Part shown: one piece after another, positions 1 to 8,321 of the stretch
How positions within the stretch are numbered: the first letter of the stretch is position 1
How the letters are laid out: the number at the start of each line of letters is the position of its first letter
From: an uncultured Erysipelotrichaceae bacterium
GTDB lineage: Bacteria > Bacillota_I > Bacilli_A > RF39 > UBA660
Length of the DNA: 43,453 nucleotides
Assembly (NCBI GenBank): GCA_902786275.1
Contig: CADACC010000007.1
Span: 1 to 43,453 of the forward strand
Direction of reading: 5' to 3'
Position numbers and translations under genes: made by a program
Notes under the pieces: model-generated
What the model saw: the letters and a program-made list of their open reading frames with translations, nothing else
Told to the model about the DNA's origin: nothing
Database searches by the model: none

Positions 1-1338
1 GATTATTATCATTTTAGTGATAAATATATTAAATCTGATAATAGACCTTTAATTATGTCAAGAAACCCAGGAGTAGCTGCTCATAGATATCCAGTTCATT
101 ATTCTGGTGAAACTATAGTTTCTTGGGATACACTAAACTACTTACCAAGCTTTAATTCTTCAGCTTCAAATATAGGACTTTCTTGGTGGAGTCATGATGT
201 TGGTGGATTTAAAGAAGGTGTTGAAGATAGTGAACTATATATGAGATATGTTCAGTTTAGCTGTTATTCTCCTATATTTAGATTTGCTGCAAAAAGAGGA
301 CCATACTATAAAAGAGAACCATGGCTTTGGGATGTTAAAACATTTAATGTTGTTAAGGACTACTGCTCTTTAAGACAAAGATTAATACCATACTTATATG
401 CTGAAGGTTATAAATACTATAATACTGGTATGCCACTAATTCAGCCACTATATTACACATACCCTGAAATATATGATGAACCATATTATAAAAATGAATA
501 TAACTTCGGAACAGAACTTTTAGTTTCTCCTATAACAAAGAAGAAAGATGAAGTCATGAACCGTGTTGTTCAGAGAATATATTTACCAAAAGGAATGTGG
601 TATGACTTTAAAACTGGTAAAAAATTCCCTGGTAATAAAAGATATATAGCTTTCTATAAAGATGAAGATTTCCCTGTATTTGCTAAAGCAGGATCTATTG
701 TACCTCTTTCAATCTTTGATGAAAATATAAATGTTGCTAATATACCATCCAAAATGGAAATACATATTTTCCCTGGTGAAAGTAATACTTATAAGCTTTA
801 TGAAGATGATGGTGTAACTAAACTTTATGAAAAAGGTTATTATACTATAACAAGTATTGATTATAATTACATGCAAAATAACTATACTTTAATAATTAGA
901 CCTGATGAAGGTAAAAATGGTATTCTACCTGCTAAAAGAGATTATAAGATAAGATTTAGAAATACTAGACAAGCTGATAATGTTGATATTTATATTGATC
1001 AAGACAAAGCTGATTTAGAGTTTACATCTTATGTTGAGGATGCTGACTTTATTGTTGATATAAAAGGAGTTCCAACAACAAGACAACTTACTATTAACTG
1101 TAAGGGTAAAGATATTGAAATTGATGCAGTTCGTATCATTAATGAAGATATTAACTCAATCATTAATGACTTAATGATAAGAACATCTCTAAAAGAAAGA
1201 ATTGCAGCAATTATCTTTAGTAAAGATTTATCAATACGTAAAAAACGTATTATGATAAGAAAACTAAGAAAAGAAGGATTATCAAGTTTATTTATGAGAA
1301 TGTTCTTAAATCTTCTTGAATATATTTCTCAGTTATAG
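1..1338 (+). CDS. Glycoside hydrolase family 31 (alpha-glucosidase type), C-terminal part
   Basis: The frame is open from base 1, so the 5' part of the gene lies outside the window; the Met at 55 is internal. The protein matches the second half of a GH31 (beta/alpha)8 barrel plus the C-terminal beta domains: HRYPVHYSGET, then SWWSHDVGGF, then RGPYYKREPW. GH31 enzymes hydrolyse alpha-glucosides or alpha-xylosides with a retaining mechanism. The nucleophile Asp region should lie upstream and cannot be seen. The family's usual acid/base Asp in the G-D-(T/N) motif reads Glu here (codon 109-111). A helical basic tail of about 60 residues follows the beta domains. There is no signal peptide in the visible part. 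Substrate cannot be told from this fragment. Confidence 0.9.
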   Translation, partial: DYYHFSDKYIKSDNRPLIMSRNPGVAAHRYPVHYSGETIVSWDTLNYLPSFNSSASNIGLSWWSHDVGGFKEGVEDSELYMRYVQFSCYSPIFRFAAKRGPYYKREPWLWDVKTFNVVKDYCSLRQRLIPYLYAEGYKYYNTGMPLIQPLYYTYPEIYDEPYYKNEYNFGTELLVSPITKKKDEVMNRVVQRIYLPKGMWYDFKTGKKFPGNKRYIAFYKDEDFPVFAKAGSIVPLSIFDENINVANIPSKMEIHIFPGESNTYKLYEDDGVTKLYEKGYYTITSIDYNYMQNNYTLIIRPDEGKNGILPAKRDYKIRFRNTRQADNVDIYIDQDKADLEFTSYVEDADFIVDIKGVPTTRQLTINCKGKDIEIDAVRIINEDINSIINDLMIRTSLKERIAAIIFSKDLSIRKKRIMIRKLRKEGLSSLFMRMFLNLLEYISQL

Positions 1339-1347
1339 TTTTTTATC

Positions 1348-1376
1348 TTGATAAAATCTATTTAATTTTATATAAT
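1348..1376 (+). promoter_or_regulatory. Sigma-A-type promoter for the leuS T-box operon
   Basis: TTGATA at 1348-1353, a 17-base spacer, and TATAAT at 1371-1376. It sits just after the stop of the GH31 gene and just before the T-box leader, so transcription should start near 1383. Confidence 0.8.
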
Positions 1377-1382
1377 ACGTTT

Positions 1383-1578
1383 AAGCAGTTGATGAAAGAG
1401 TAGTAGTAAGATTTATTCTTTTTAAAGAGAGTTAATGTTTGGTGAAAATTAACAAAAGAATGCTTATGAACTTGCTTTTGGATGTGATGGGTTTATTTCC
1501 CTTATAAAATATAATAAGAAGCAAATAAGGTGGTACCACGTTATTTAATATAACGTCCTTTGGTATCATCTTTTTTTA
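1383..1578 (+). promoter_or_regulatory. T-box riboswitch leader (leucine)
   Basis: The leader has the family's landmarks in order: an AGUAGUA element of the specifier loop near 1400, the AGAGAG and GGUGAAAAUU elements of the upper Stem I near 1426-1450, GAACUUG at 1468-1474, and the T-box core AAGGTGGTACCACG at 1527-1540. After GAA the specifier can be read CUU or UUG; both are leucine codons. A terminator forms from 1527-1537 pairing with 1562-1572, with an inner hairpin at 1538-1556, followed by a T-run. The competing antiterminator pairs AGG with CCU at 1557-1559. Uncharged tRNA-Leu should allow read-through into the membrane protein and leuS. Confidence 0.92.
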
Positions 1579-1597
1579 TTGAAAGGATTTGGTTTTA

Positions 1598-1981
1598 ATG
1601 ACTAGAGCGATTATTGTTAACTTATCATTTTTTGTAATATTGTGGATATTGATATTCTTATTTGAATACCTCTTTGTTATGAAAAAAAGAATTAAAGGTA
1701 AAAGTAAGAAAAAAAGTGTTGATCAAGTTATGGAGTTTATTTATTTAATTGGTAGATTTAAACTTGATAAAAATAAAGTAGTTTATAATAAAATGGCTAA
1801 ATGGTGCAGCATTATAAATGGATTTATAATCTCTGCTGTAGTTACGGTTATTTCTAATATTGATTTATATATTGTATGGCAATTATTAATTGGTTTTGTT
1901 TTATTATTTGCCCTTATTTATTCTTTATATGAAATATATGGAAGACATTTAGCTAAGAAATGGGGATTAAAAAATGAATAA
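1598..1981 (+). CDS. Small three-helix membrane protein, function unknown
   Basis: This 127-residue protein is the first gene of the leucine T-box operon. The ATG at 1598 is preferred over a TTG at 1589 because AAGGA at 1583-1587 then has normal spacing. It has an N-terminal hydrophobic helix (about residues 5-27), a basic lysine-rich loop (28-42), and two further hydrophobic stretches near 72-90 and 92-112, with a basic C-terminus. The last codons overlap the start of leuS by 8 bases, so the two are translationally coupled. I do not recognise the family. Its link to leucyl-tRNA synthetase expression may be no more than operon position. Confidence 0.8.
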   Translation: MTRAIIVNLSFFVILWILIFLFEYLFVMKKRIKGKSKKKSVDQVMEFIYLIGRFKLDKNKVVYNKMAKWCSIINGFIISAVVTVISNIDLYIVWQLLIGFVLLFALIYSLYEIYGRHLAKKWGLKNE

Positions 1982-4388
1982 TTATAGTGAAATAGAAAAG
2001 AAATGGCAAAAATATTGGGAAGAAAATAAGACATTTAAAACTGATGCTTGGGATTTTTCCAAACCTAAGTTTTATGCTCTTGATATGTTTCCATATCCAT
2101 CTGGTGTAGGACTACATGCAGGTCACCCAGAAGGATATACTGCAACAGATGTTGTATGTCGTATGAAAAGAATGCAAGGATTTAACGTTTTACATCCTAT
2201 GGGATATGACTCATTTGGACTTCCAGCTGAACAATATGCAATTCAAACTGGAAATCATCCTGCAATCTTTACAAATGAAAATATAAAAACATTTGGTGCT
2301 CAACTTAGAAGTTTAGGATTTAGTTATGACTGGGATAGAGAAATATCAACAAGTGATCCTAATTACTACAAATGGACACAATGGATATTTAAAAGATTAT
2401 TTGAAGATGGCTATGCTAAATATATTGATATGCCAGTTAACTGGTGTGAAGAGTTAGGTACAGTTTTATCAAACGATGAAGTAATAGATGGTAAATCAGA
2501 ACGTGGTGGATATCCTGTTATAAGAAAAAATATGAAACAATGGGTTATAGATATACCTAAATATGCTGAAAAATTACTTTCTGGTTTAGATGAACTTGAC
2601 TGGCCTGAATCTACAAAAGAAATACAAAGAAACTGGATTGGTAAATCAACTGGTGTTGAAGTTAAATTTGATATTGTTGGTGGAGGATCATTTAAGATTT
2701 ATACAACATGTATTGAAACAATATATGGTATTACATTTATGGTACTTGCTCCAGAAAATCCATTAGTTGATGAACTTAAGGATAGAATTGAAAACTGGGA
2801 TGAAGTAGTTAAATATAGAGAAGAAACTGCTAAAAAATCTGATATTGATAGAACTGAATTAAATAAAGATAAAAATGGTGTATGTTTAAAAGGTATTATG
2901 GCTATTAATCCAGTTAATGGAAAAGAAGTGCCTGTATACTTAGGAGACTTTGTTTTAGCAAGTTATGGTACAGGAGCTGTAATGGCTGTTCCATCACATG
3001 ATCAAAGAGACTTTGAATATGCTATTAAATATAATATTCCTATGATTCAAGTAATTGAAGGCAAAGATGTATCTGAAGCTGCATTTGAAAAACAAGATTA
3101 TCTTGGTAAAGGATGTAAATTAATCAATAGTGAAGAGTTTACTGGACTTACTGTTGAAGAAGCTAAAAAAGCTATAACTAAAAAATTAGTTGATATGGGT
3201 TATGGTGAAGAAAAAACTAATTATAGATTAAGAGAGTGGATATTTGCTCGTCAAAGATATTGGGGTGAACCTGTTCCAATTATTCACTTAGAAGATGGAA
3301 GAAGTATTGCTTTAGCTGATGAAGATTTACCTTTAGTTCTTCCAACTCTTGAAGACTATAAAGGTCATGGAGGAAATGCTCCTCTTGAAAATGATCCATC
3401 TTGGGTAAATGTAGAAGTAGATGGAGTAAAGGGCAAAAGAGAAACATCTACAATGCCTGGTTCTGCTGGATCAAGTTGGTATTTCTTAAGATATATTGAT
3501 CCACATAACGATAAAGCTATAGCTGATCCAGAGTTATTAAAACACTGGATGCCTGTTGACTTATACGTTGGTGGACCAGAACATGCTGTTGGTCACTTAC
3601 TATATTCAAGAATGTGGAATGAATACTTATATGATAAAGGAATAGTTCCTGTTAAAGAACCTTTTAAGAAATTAGTTCATCAAGGAATGATTTTGGGATC
3701 TAATGGTTTAAAAATGGGTAAAAGACATCCTGAATATTGTATTAATCCATCTGATATCGTTAGAGATTTTGGTGCTGATACATTAAGACTTTATGAAATG
3801 TTTATGGGACCACTTGATGCAGATAAACCATGGAATGATGATGCAGTAGTTGGTGCTAAGAAATTCATTGATAGAGTATTTAGACTTTATACTGAAGATA
3901 ACAAAGTATCCGATGAAGAAAATAAAAACTTAGAGAAAGTTTATCATCAAACTGTTAAAAAAGTTACAAATGACTACGAAACACTTTGCATAAATACTGC
4001 TATTTCTCAAATGATGATCTTTATTAATGCTGTACAAAAGGAAAGTGTATTCCCAAGAGAATATGCTGAAGGATTTGTAAAACTTCTAAATCCTCTTTGT
4101 CCACATATTACTGAAGAAATTTGGGAAAGACTTGGTCATAATAATACAATTGCTTATGAACCATGGCCTACATACGATGAAGAAAAAACTATTGATGATA
4201 CAATCACAATAGGTGTACAAGTTAATGGTAAATTAAGAGGAACAATTGATATAGCTAAAGATGCTTCTAAAGAAGAAGTAGAGGAGTTAGCTAAAGCTAA
4301 TGAAAATGTTAAGAAATTTACTGAAGGTTTAGAAATAGTTAAAGTTATTGTTGTTCCAAATAAGATTGTTAACATTGTTGTTAAATAA
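1974..4388 (+). CDS. leuS: Leucyl-tRNA synthetase
   Basis: Class I synthetase of 804 residues, the usual bacterial length, charging tRNA-Leu in the cytoplasm. The HIGH motif is HAGH at residues 48-51. The CP1 editing domain shows a variant Thr-rich motif, TTCIET (244-249) instead of the common TTRPDT, followed by [15 protein letters not shown] with the conserved aspartates at 343 and 346. The KMSKS loop is K-M-G-K-R at 580-584, then the expected [21 protein letters not shown] segment, the anticodon-binding helices and the C-terminal domain. The start overlaps the previous gene, with a GGGGA ribosome binding site inside it. Expression is set by the T-box leader. The identity is certain; the KMSKS and editing changes are real in the sequence, and their effect is unknown. 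Confidence 0.98.
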   Translation: MNNYSEIEKKWQKYWEENKTFKTDAWDFSKPKFYALDMFPYPSGVGLHAGHPEGYTATDVVCRMKRMQGFNVLHPMGYDSFGLPAEQYAIQTGNHPAIFTNENIKTFGAQLRSLGFSYDWDREISTSDPNYYKWTQWIFKRLFEDGYAKYIDMPVNWCEELGTVLSNDEVIDGKSERGGYPVIRKNMKQWVIDIPKYAEKLLSGLDELDWPESTKEIQRNWIGKSTGVEVKFDIVGGGSFKIYTTCIETIYGITFMVLAPENPLVDELKDRIENWDEVVKYREETAKKSDIDRTELNKDKNGVCLKGIMAINPVNGKEVPVYLGDFVLASYGTGAVMAVPSHDQRDFEYAIKYNIPMIQVIEGKDVSEAAFEKQDYLGKGCKLINSEEFTGLTVEEAKKAITKKLVDMGYGEEKTNYRLREWIFARQRYWGEPVPIIHLEDGRSIALADEDLPLVLPTLEDYKGHGGNAPLENDPSWVNVEVDGVKGKRETSTMPGSAGSSWYFLRYIDPHNDKAIADPELLKHWMPVDLYVGGPEHAVGHLLYSRMWNEYLYDKGIVPVKEPFKKLVHQGMILGSNGLKMGKRHPEYCINPSDIVRDFGADTLRLYEMFMGPLDADKPWNDDAVVGAKKFIDRVFRLYTEDNKVSDEENKNLEKVYHQTVKKVTNDYETLCINTAISQMMIFINAVQKESVFPREYAEGFVKLLNPLCPHITEEIWERLGHNNTIAYEPWPTYDEEKTIDDTITIGVQVNGKLRGTIDIAKDASKEEVEELAKANENVKKFTEGLEIVKVIVVPNKIVNIVVK

Positions 4389-4391
4389 TAT

Positions 4392-4432
4392 AAAAAAAGA
4401 ATCTAGAGATTAAATATCTAGATTCTTTTTTT
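4392..4432 (+). terminator. Rho-independent terminator after leuS
   Basis: Inverted repeat AGAATCTAGA / TCTAGATTCT with a 9-base loop, flanked by A-run and T-run. It could work on both strands. Confidence 0.85.
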
Positions 4433-4452
4433 GACTTCTTTTGTCGAATGTA

Positions 4453-4480
4453 TTGAATATAAACTTTATATTTATATAAT
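4453..4480 (+). promoter_or_regulatory. Promoter of the toxin-like peptide transcript
   Basis: TTGAAT at 4453-4458, 16-base spacer, TATAAT at 4475-4480. It drives a transcript starting near 4487 with a leader of about 90 bases before the small ORF at 4579. Confidence 0.65.
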
Positions 4481-4578
4481 AACTTTTTGTTACCTATGTC
4501 TGTGGGTCTACTTATCACATCACGACTGAATCTTGCATTACTGAATAACCAGGGGGTTTATTAGGAGTGTGATGAGTA

Positions 4579-4647
4579 ATGACTAAAGTTTCATTATTAT
4601 ACGTTATCATAATTATGTTAATTATAGTTATCTTAAAATTAATATAA
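4579..4647 (+). CDS. 22-residue hydrophobic peptide, candidate type I toxin
   Basis: A very short ORF with an AGGAG ribosome binding site at 4563-4567. The peptide starts MTKVSLLYVII and is almost wholly Leu/Ile/Val, with Lys near each end: one membrane helix and nothing else. The stretch CTTATCAC (4511-4518) in the leader can pair with GTGATGAG (4569-4576), between ribosome binding site and start, which would restrict translation as in fst-like mRNAs. A short RNA is encoded convergently over its 3' UTR. Small size, helix, structured leader and convergent RNA are the hallmarks of type I toxins. No family match can be claimed by eye, and the ORF could be part of another small RNA. Confidence 0.55.
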   Translation: MTKVSLLYVIIIMLIIVILKLI

Positions 4648-4716
4648 AAAAAGAACGCCAGCACTTAGTGTGTGGCGCAAACAGTAGTAGGCGCCACCCG
4701 ACTAGGTAACACTTAC
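4646..4716 (-). ncRNA. Candidate antisense antitoxin RNA
   Basis: A minus-strand RNA of about 70 bases is predicted from the promoter at 4723-4752 and a terminator: hairpin CGCCA/TGGCG (4656-4660 with 4673-4677, enclosing a second CAC/GTG stem) that on the minus strand is followed by a run of U. A second perfect stem (GTGGCGC/GCGCCAC, 4672-4678 with 4691-4697) forms the body of the RNA. It is fully complementary to the 3' UTR of the peptide transcript. Its 5' GUUACCUA also occurs in the peptide mRNA leader (4489-4496), so the mRNA itself can pair end to end. Existence of the RNA is inferred. Confidence 0.5.
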
Positions 4717-4722
4717 ATAATT

Positions 4723-4752
4723 ATTATATAAAATAATTATGTTTATAGTCAA
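4723..4752 (-). promoter_or_regulatory. Promoter of the convergent RNA
   Basis: On the minus strand, TTGACT (plus 4747-4752), 18-base spacer, TATAAT (plus 4723-4728). A perfect 11-bp inverted repeat with loop ATATAA (4715-4742) overlaps it and may act as the end of the opposing transcript. Confidence 0.6.
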
Positions 4753-4781
4753 TAAATAGTAGCTTAATAAAAAAGTTTTTG

Positions 4782-5609
4782 TTAAGATAATTCGGCGAAT
4801 ATACCAAGTATAAAAGGTATTGTTTGTGAGGCTCCAAGGACTGTTTCATAAGTGTATGTATCATAACATAATCCATAGAATGTGATTACATCATCTTCAA
4901 TTATTCTTCCTTTAAATGATGATTTTGGAAGTAGAATCATTACAGTGTCATCATAGTATCCCCATTTGTCTTTAGTCATATCAACTCTTAAAACCCAGTA
5001 TTCAATACCATCTTCCGTTTCTTCCATTACTTGAACTACTTTACCAGTAAGTTTGATTTTTTTCTCGATATATTCGGAAGGATTTCTGAAAATTTCCTTA
5101 TATGAATACGCAGTAGCTGCATTTTTGAATGCATTTTCAAATGACGTTTCTATTTTGTTTCCATCATTATCGAAGTACTCTGCATGTGATTCAAAATTAA
5201 GACTATTTATACTTTCAATATTTGAATATTTAACTTTAGTTTCACTATTATTTGAACGACATATAAAAGTTATGCTTTTAATCCCATCAAGCTCATTACT
5301 GTTTTTATTGGAAATATTTATTATGTGATTCTTAGTATGGTACGTACACATCATCCAGTCACTAATAGAGTTATAAATGATTGATACTTCACCATTTTTA
5401 TCAATATTTACTTTCTCTTTTTCAAATTGCCAATTCTCTGGAGCTGTTTCTTTAATTAAGTCAAGAACTTTAGTGTCGGATTTTATTGATGTTTTTGATG
5501 AAAGATCGTCATTTTCTTTATTGTTTATAATAATTATAGTGGTTATTACACCTGCAATAATTAGCGCTACTACAACTGATAATATTATAAAAAGTTTTTT
5601 CTTATTCAT
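4782..5609 (-). CDS. Membrane-anchored protein with C-terminal OB-fold-like domain
   Basis: This 275-residue protein has an N-terminal signal anchor (MNKKK then about 22 hydrophobic residues), an Asp/Ser/Lys linker, a beta-rich middle region and a C-terminal module of about 100 residues. That module begins at SYKEIFRNPSEYIEKKIKL and contains GKVVQVMEE and EDDVITFYG. It resembles the OB-fold domain of many Firmicutes membrane proteins, including the C-terminal part of TcdC-like proteins; this is family recall, not a search result. The active part should lie outside the membrane. The ATG at 5609 follows an AAAGGAG site. It is divergent from the XRE regulator at 5717. No enzymatic motif is visible and the function is unknown. 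Confidence 0.8.
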   Translation of the reverse strand: MNKKKLFIILSVVVALIIAGVITTIIIINNKENDDLSSKTSIKSDTKVLDLIKETAPENWQFEKEKVNIDKNGEVSIIYNSISDWMMCTYHTKNHIINISNKNSNELDGIKSITFICRSNNSETKVKYSNIESINSLNFESHAEYFDNDGNKIETSFENAFKNAATAYSYKEIFRNPSEYIEKKIKLTGKVVQVMEETEDGIEYWVLRVDMTKDKWGYYDDTVMILLPKSSFKGRIIEDDVITFYGLCYDTYTYETVLGASQTIPFILGIFAELS

Positions 5610-5716
5610 TATTATACTCCTTTCTATAATCTATATATCACAAAAATATCTTGCAGTAAATAGTTCGTGTGAATATTTTGGCAAAATCGGTATCATACTT
5701 GTAATAGGTGGTATTA

Positions 5717-5998
5717 ATGAAAATGCAGTTTTATTCATTAAAAGACTTACTTATTTTTAATATTAAATACTATAGATTTAAAAATAATATGTCTCAGGAG
5801 AAGTTGGCTGAGCTTTGTTTATTTACACCAAGATACATGACAGACATAGAAAGAGGTAAGCACTGTCCAACTATTGATAAAATAGAAGTAATAGCTAAAA
5901 ATTTAAAGATAGAACCTTATGAATTATTTCAACATCATAAATATGATGAAGATATAGTTGTAAAGATTGTTAAGAATAGACAATATAATCAAAAATAA
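5717..5998 (+). CDS. XRE-family helix-turn-helix regulator
   Basis: A 93-residue DNA-binding protein with one Cro/CI-type HTH: MSQEKLAELCLFTPRYMTDI, then ERGKHCPTIDKIEVIAK, matching the usual helix 2/helix 3 pattern and the E-x-G-x-x-x-P turn. Nothing follows the HTH except a short basic tail, so there is no ligand or protease domain. The ATG at 5717 lies 5 bases after AGGTGG; ATG 5723 is an alternative and GTG 5708 is too close to the site. It is divergent from the OB-fold membrane protein gene, with about 107 bases between, so it may regulate that gene or itself; that is inference. A TTTTGGCAAAA palindrome near 5676 could be an operator. Confidence 0.88.
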   Translation: MKMQFYSLKDLLIFNIKYYRFKNNMSQEKLAELCLFTPRYMTDIERGKHCPTIDKIEVIAKNLKIEPYELFQHHKYDEDIVVKIVKNRQYNQK

Positions 5999-6002
5999 AA
6001 AT

Positions 6003-6031
6003 GAATCTATATTTTCTAGATTCTTTTTTTT
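6003..6031 (+). terminator. Terminator after the XRE gene
   Basis: GAATCTA / TAGATTC with a 7-base loop, followed by eight T. Confidence 0.8.
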
Positions 6032-6086
6032 ATGTTTCGACATAATTTTATTTGTAATTGTTTTATAACTATATTTGGTGATATAA

Positions 6087-6257
6087 ATGAAAGTAAAAAT
6101 ATTTGATGAATCTCATGAAAAAGATTTAGAAGAACAGGTTAATAATTATCTATATGAACATGATGTAGATGTAGTTGATATTAAGTATCAAGTATCTGTA
6201 TCAATTGCAGGAGAAGATCAAATATATTGCTTTTCTGCAATGATTATATATAAATAA
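6087..6257 (+). CDS. Cse60-like sporulation protein
   Basis: A 56-residue ORF between two terminators. The start MKVKIFDESHEKDLEEQVN and the end with DIKYQVSVSIAGEDQIYCF then SAMIIYK match the Cse60 family of small sporulation-associated proteins, known in Bacillus as sigma-E controlled. Length fits the family (about 60). A GGTGAT site precedes the ATG. The biochemical role of the family is unclear. As a stand-alone monocistronic gene it supports a sporulating ancestry or lifestyle; I see no sigma-E promoter I would defend. Confidence 0.8.
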   Translation: MKVKIFDESHEKDLEEQVNNYLYEHDVDVVDIKYQVSVSIAGEDQIYCFSAMIIYK

Positions 6258-6262
6258 AAAAT

Positions 6263-6292
6263 AACTATGACTTTAAAAGTCATAGTTTTTTT
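6263..6292 (+). terminator. Terminator after the cse60-like gene
   Basis: AACTATGAC / GTCATAGTT, 9 bp, loop TTTAAAA, then a T-run. Confidence 0.88.
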
Positions 6293-6328
6293 GATAAAAT
6301 ATATCTAGTTATTTAAGGAATGATTAAT

Positions 6329-7975
6329 TTGAAAAAAAGTTCATTTATTGAAGGAACATTTATTGCAACACTTGCAATTGTATTTACTAAAATTTTAGGA
6401 ATGCTTTATGTCATTCCTTTTTATGCAACCGTTGGAATAAAAGGTGGAGCTCTTTATGCTTATGCATATAATATTTATGTTTTATTTATAGATATATCAA
6501 CAGCAGGGCTTCCAAATGCTATAAGTAAAGTTATAAATGAATATCATACTTTAGGTAAAGAAGAAGCTAAAGTAAGAGCTTATAATTTAGGTAAAACTTT
6601 AGTTAGATTTATTGCAATTATTTCATTTATAGTTTTATTTGTATTTGCTAAACAAATAGCTTTGCTTATTATAGGAGAGCTTAAAGGTGGAAACACAATT
6701 GAAGATGTAGCATTTGTTATTAGATGTATTTCATTTGCAATACTTGTAATTCCATTTTTATCTGTTGCTAGAGGATATTTACAAGGTCACAGAGTCATAA
6801 ATATTTCATCTATTTCTCAAGTAATAGAACAAGTTGCTAGAGTATTAATTATTATTTTAGGTTCTTATTTAGCATTAAAAGTATTCCATTTATCACTTAG
6901 AAATGCAGTTGGTATTGCAGTATTCGGTGCTTTTGTTGGTGGTCTTCTTGCATACTTTTATGTTAGATATAAGATATATAAAAACAGAAAAGAATTAGGA
7001 CTTGCTACAAAATTTAAAGAAAAAGATGAAGTAACAAATAAAGAAATTATTAAGAAGATTATTTCTTATGCTATTCCGGTTGTAATTATAAGTGTATCTA
7101 TTTCTATATATAACTTTATCGATATGGTTTTAATACTTAGAACAATGGATTATTTAAAATTTAGTGCTCTTAAAACTGAGTTTGTAACATCTGCTATTTC
7201 AACTTGGTGTAGTAAAATTAATGTTATTATTACAGCTATTGGTGCTGGAATGACAACAAGTTTAATTCCAACAATTGTTAACTCATACACATTAGGTAAA
7301 TGGGATGATGTTGCTAAAACATTTAATAAAGCTTTACAAATTATATTTGTTATAAGCTTACCAATGGTTGTTGGAATATGTCTTTTAGCAAGACCTGTTT
7401 GGACTATATTTTATGCATATAATCATATTGGTGTAATAATTCTATCACTTAATATATTTGTTGCTTTATTCTTAAATTTATTTATGATTACTAATTTCAC
7501 ACTACAAAGTGTTAATAAATTTAAAATGGTATACATAAGTGTATTAGGTGGATTTATTACTAATGGACTTTTAGATATTCCACTTATGCTTTTATTTAGT
7601 AAGATTGGAATTCCTCCATACTTTGGTGCAATAGTTGCAACCATGCTTGGATATAGTTTATCAATTTTAACTACAATGATTTATTTTAAAGTTAAATATA
7701 ATTTCCATTATCGTAAAACTATTATGGTATGTTTAAAAACTATAATTCCACTTTTACTTATGGTTTTAGTTGTACTTGGTTTAAGACAAATTATGCCTGT
7801 TCCAAATAGAAAAGCTATATCAATAATGGTATGTGGAGTTTGTGGTGTAGTTGGTGGTATTGTTTATTTATTTACATCATATAAGATGGGTATATTAACT
7901 GATGTATTTGGTAAAGAATACTTAAATAAAATCATTAAAAAACTTACTTTTGGTAAAGTAAGTATTAAAGAATAA
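6329..7975 (+). CDS. MurJ/SpoVB-type (YtgP-like) lipid-linked oligosaccharide flippase
   Basis: A polytopic protein of about 548 residues of the MOP superfamily, made up of some 14 hydrophobic helices. The N-terminus (FIEGTFIATLAIVFTKILG, then IPFYATVGIKGGALYAYAYN and STAGLPNAISKVI) is typical of the YtgP/SpoVB polysaccharide-biosynthesis branch, which flips lipid II or related precursors across the membrane. The TTG at 6329 has AAGGA at a normal distance; an ATG at 6320 is only one base from that site and less likely. The gene ends one base before the convergent gene at 7976, without a visible terminator between them. Whether it serves vegetative wall, cortex or another polymer cannot be told. 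Confidence 0.9.
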   Translation: MKKSSFIEGTFIATLAIVFTKILGMLYVIPFYATVGIKGGALYAYAYNIYVLFIDISTAGLPNAISKVINEYHTLGKEEAKVRAYNLGKTLVRFIAIISFIVLFVFAKQIALLIIGELKGGNTIEDVAFVIRCISFAILVIPFLSVARGYLQGHRVINISSISQVIEQVARVLIIILGSYLALKVFHLSLRNAVGIAVFGAFVGGLLAYFYVRYKIYKNRKELGLATKFKEKDEVTNKEIIKKIISYAIPVVIISVSISIYNFIDMVLILRTMDYLKFSALKTEFVTSAISTWCSKINVIITAIGAGMTTSLIPTIVNSYTLGKWDDVAKTFNKALQIIFVISLPMVVGICLLARPVWTIFYAYNHIGVIILSLNIFVALFLNLFMITNFTLQSVNKFKMVYISVLGGFITNGLLDIPLMLLFSKIGIPPYFGAIVATMLGYSLSILTTMIYFKVKYNFHYRKTIMVCLKTIIPLLLMVLVVLGLRQIMPVPNRKAISIMVCGVCGVVGGIVYLFTSYKMGILTDVFGKEYLNKIIKKLTFGKVSIKE

Positions 7976-8266
7976 TTAAATCATATACATATTTGAATTT
8001 GAATCAATATTTGTTGTTTCATTAATGTTATTAACTGGACTGTTTTCGAGTTTTGTTACTCTAGATTCAAGTCTATTTACTTGTCTTTCAAGTCTTGCAA
8101 GTCTTGTTTGATAATCATTATATGAACTTGGATCTTGATTTAAATTTTGATTCATATAAAATGAAGAAGATGCTTCCATACTAGGCATTGGTGGCATCAT
8201 ATTATTATAGTAATACCCTTGGTTGTAACTTGATTCTTGGAAAAAGTTGTTTCTTTCTTTTCTCAT
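7976..8266 (-). CDS. Small Tyr/Asn/Met-rich coiled-coil protein, unknown
   Basis: A 96-residue protein starting MRKERNNFFQESS, with an AAAGGAAG ribosome binding site; the frame stays open upstream but has no site there. Residues about 14-50 are rich in Tyr, Asn, Met, Pro and Ser. Residues about 58-80 (YQTRLARLERQVNRLESRV) form a clear heptad-repeat coiled coil, followed by an Asn-rich tail. No membrane segment or signal. Composition resembles small coat-associated proteins of spore formers, but I know no family. It is divergent from trmB, with 55 bases between the two starts. Confidence 0.7.
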   Translation of the reverse strand: MRKERNNFFQESSYNQGYYYNNMMPPMPSMEASSSFYMNQNLNQDPSSYNDYQTRLARLERQVNRLESRVTKLENSPVNNINETTNIDSNSNMYMI

Positions 8267-8321
8267 GATAAAACTTCCTTTCGTATTATTATATGTAAGA
8301 ATATATATAGAGGTGTTTATC

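Noticed and set aside
4154-4375. Open frame on the minus strand inside leuS
   Set aside because: It mirrors a well-supported synthetase frame, has no ribosome binding site and no recognisable product.
5053-5760. Plus-strand open frames opposite the OB-fold membrane protein
   Set aside because: The minus-strand gene has a signal anchor, family-like domain and ribosome binding site; the plus frames have none of these.
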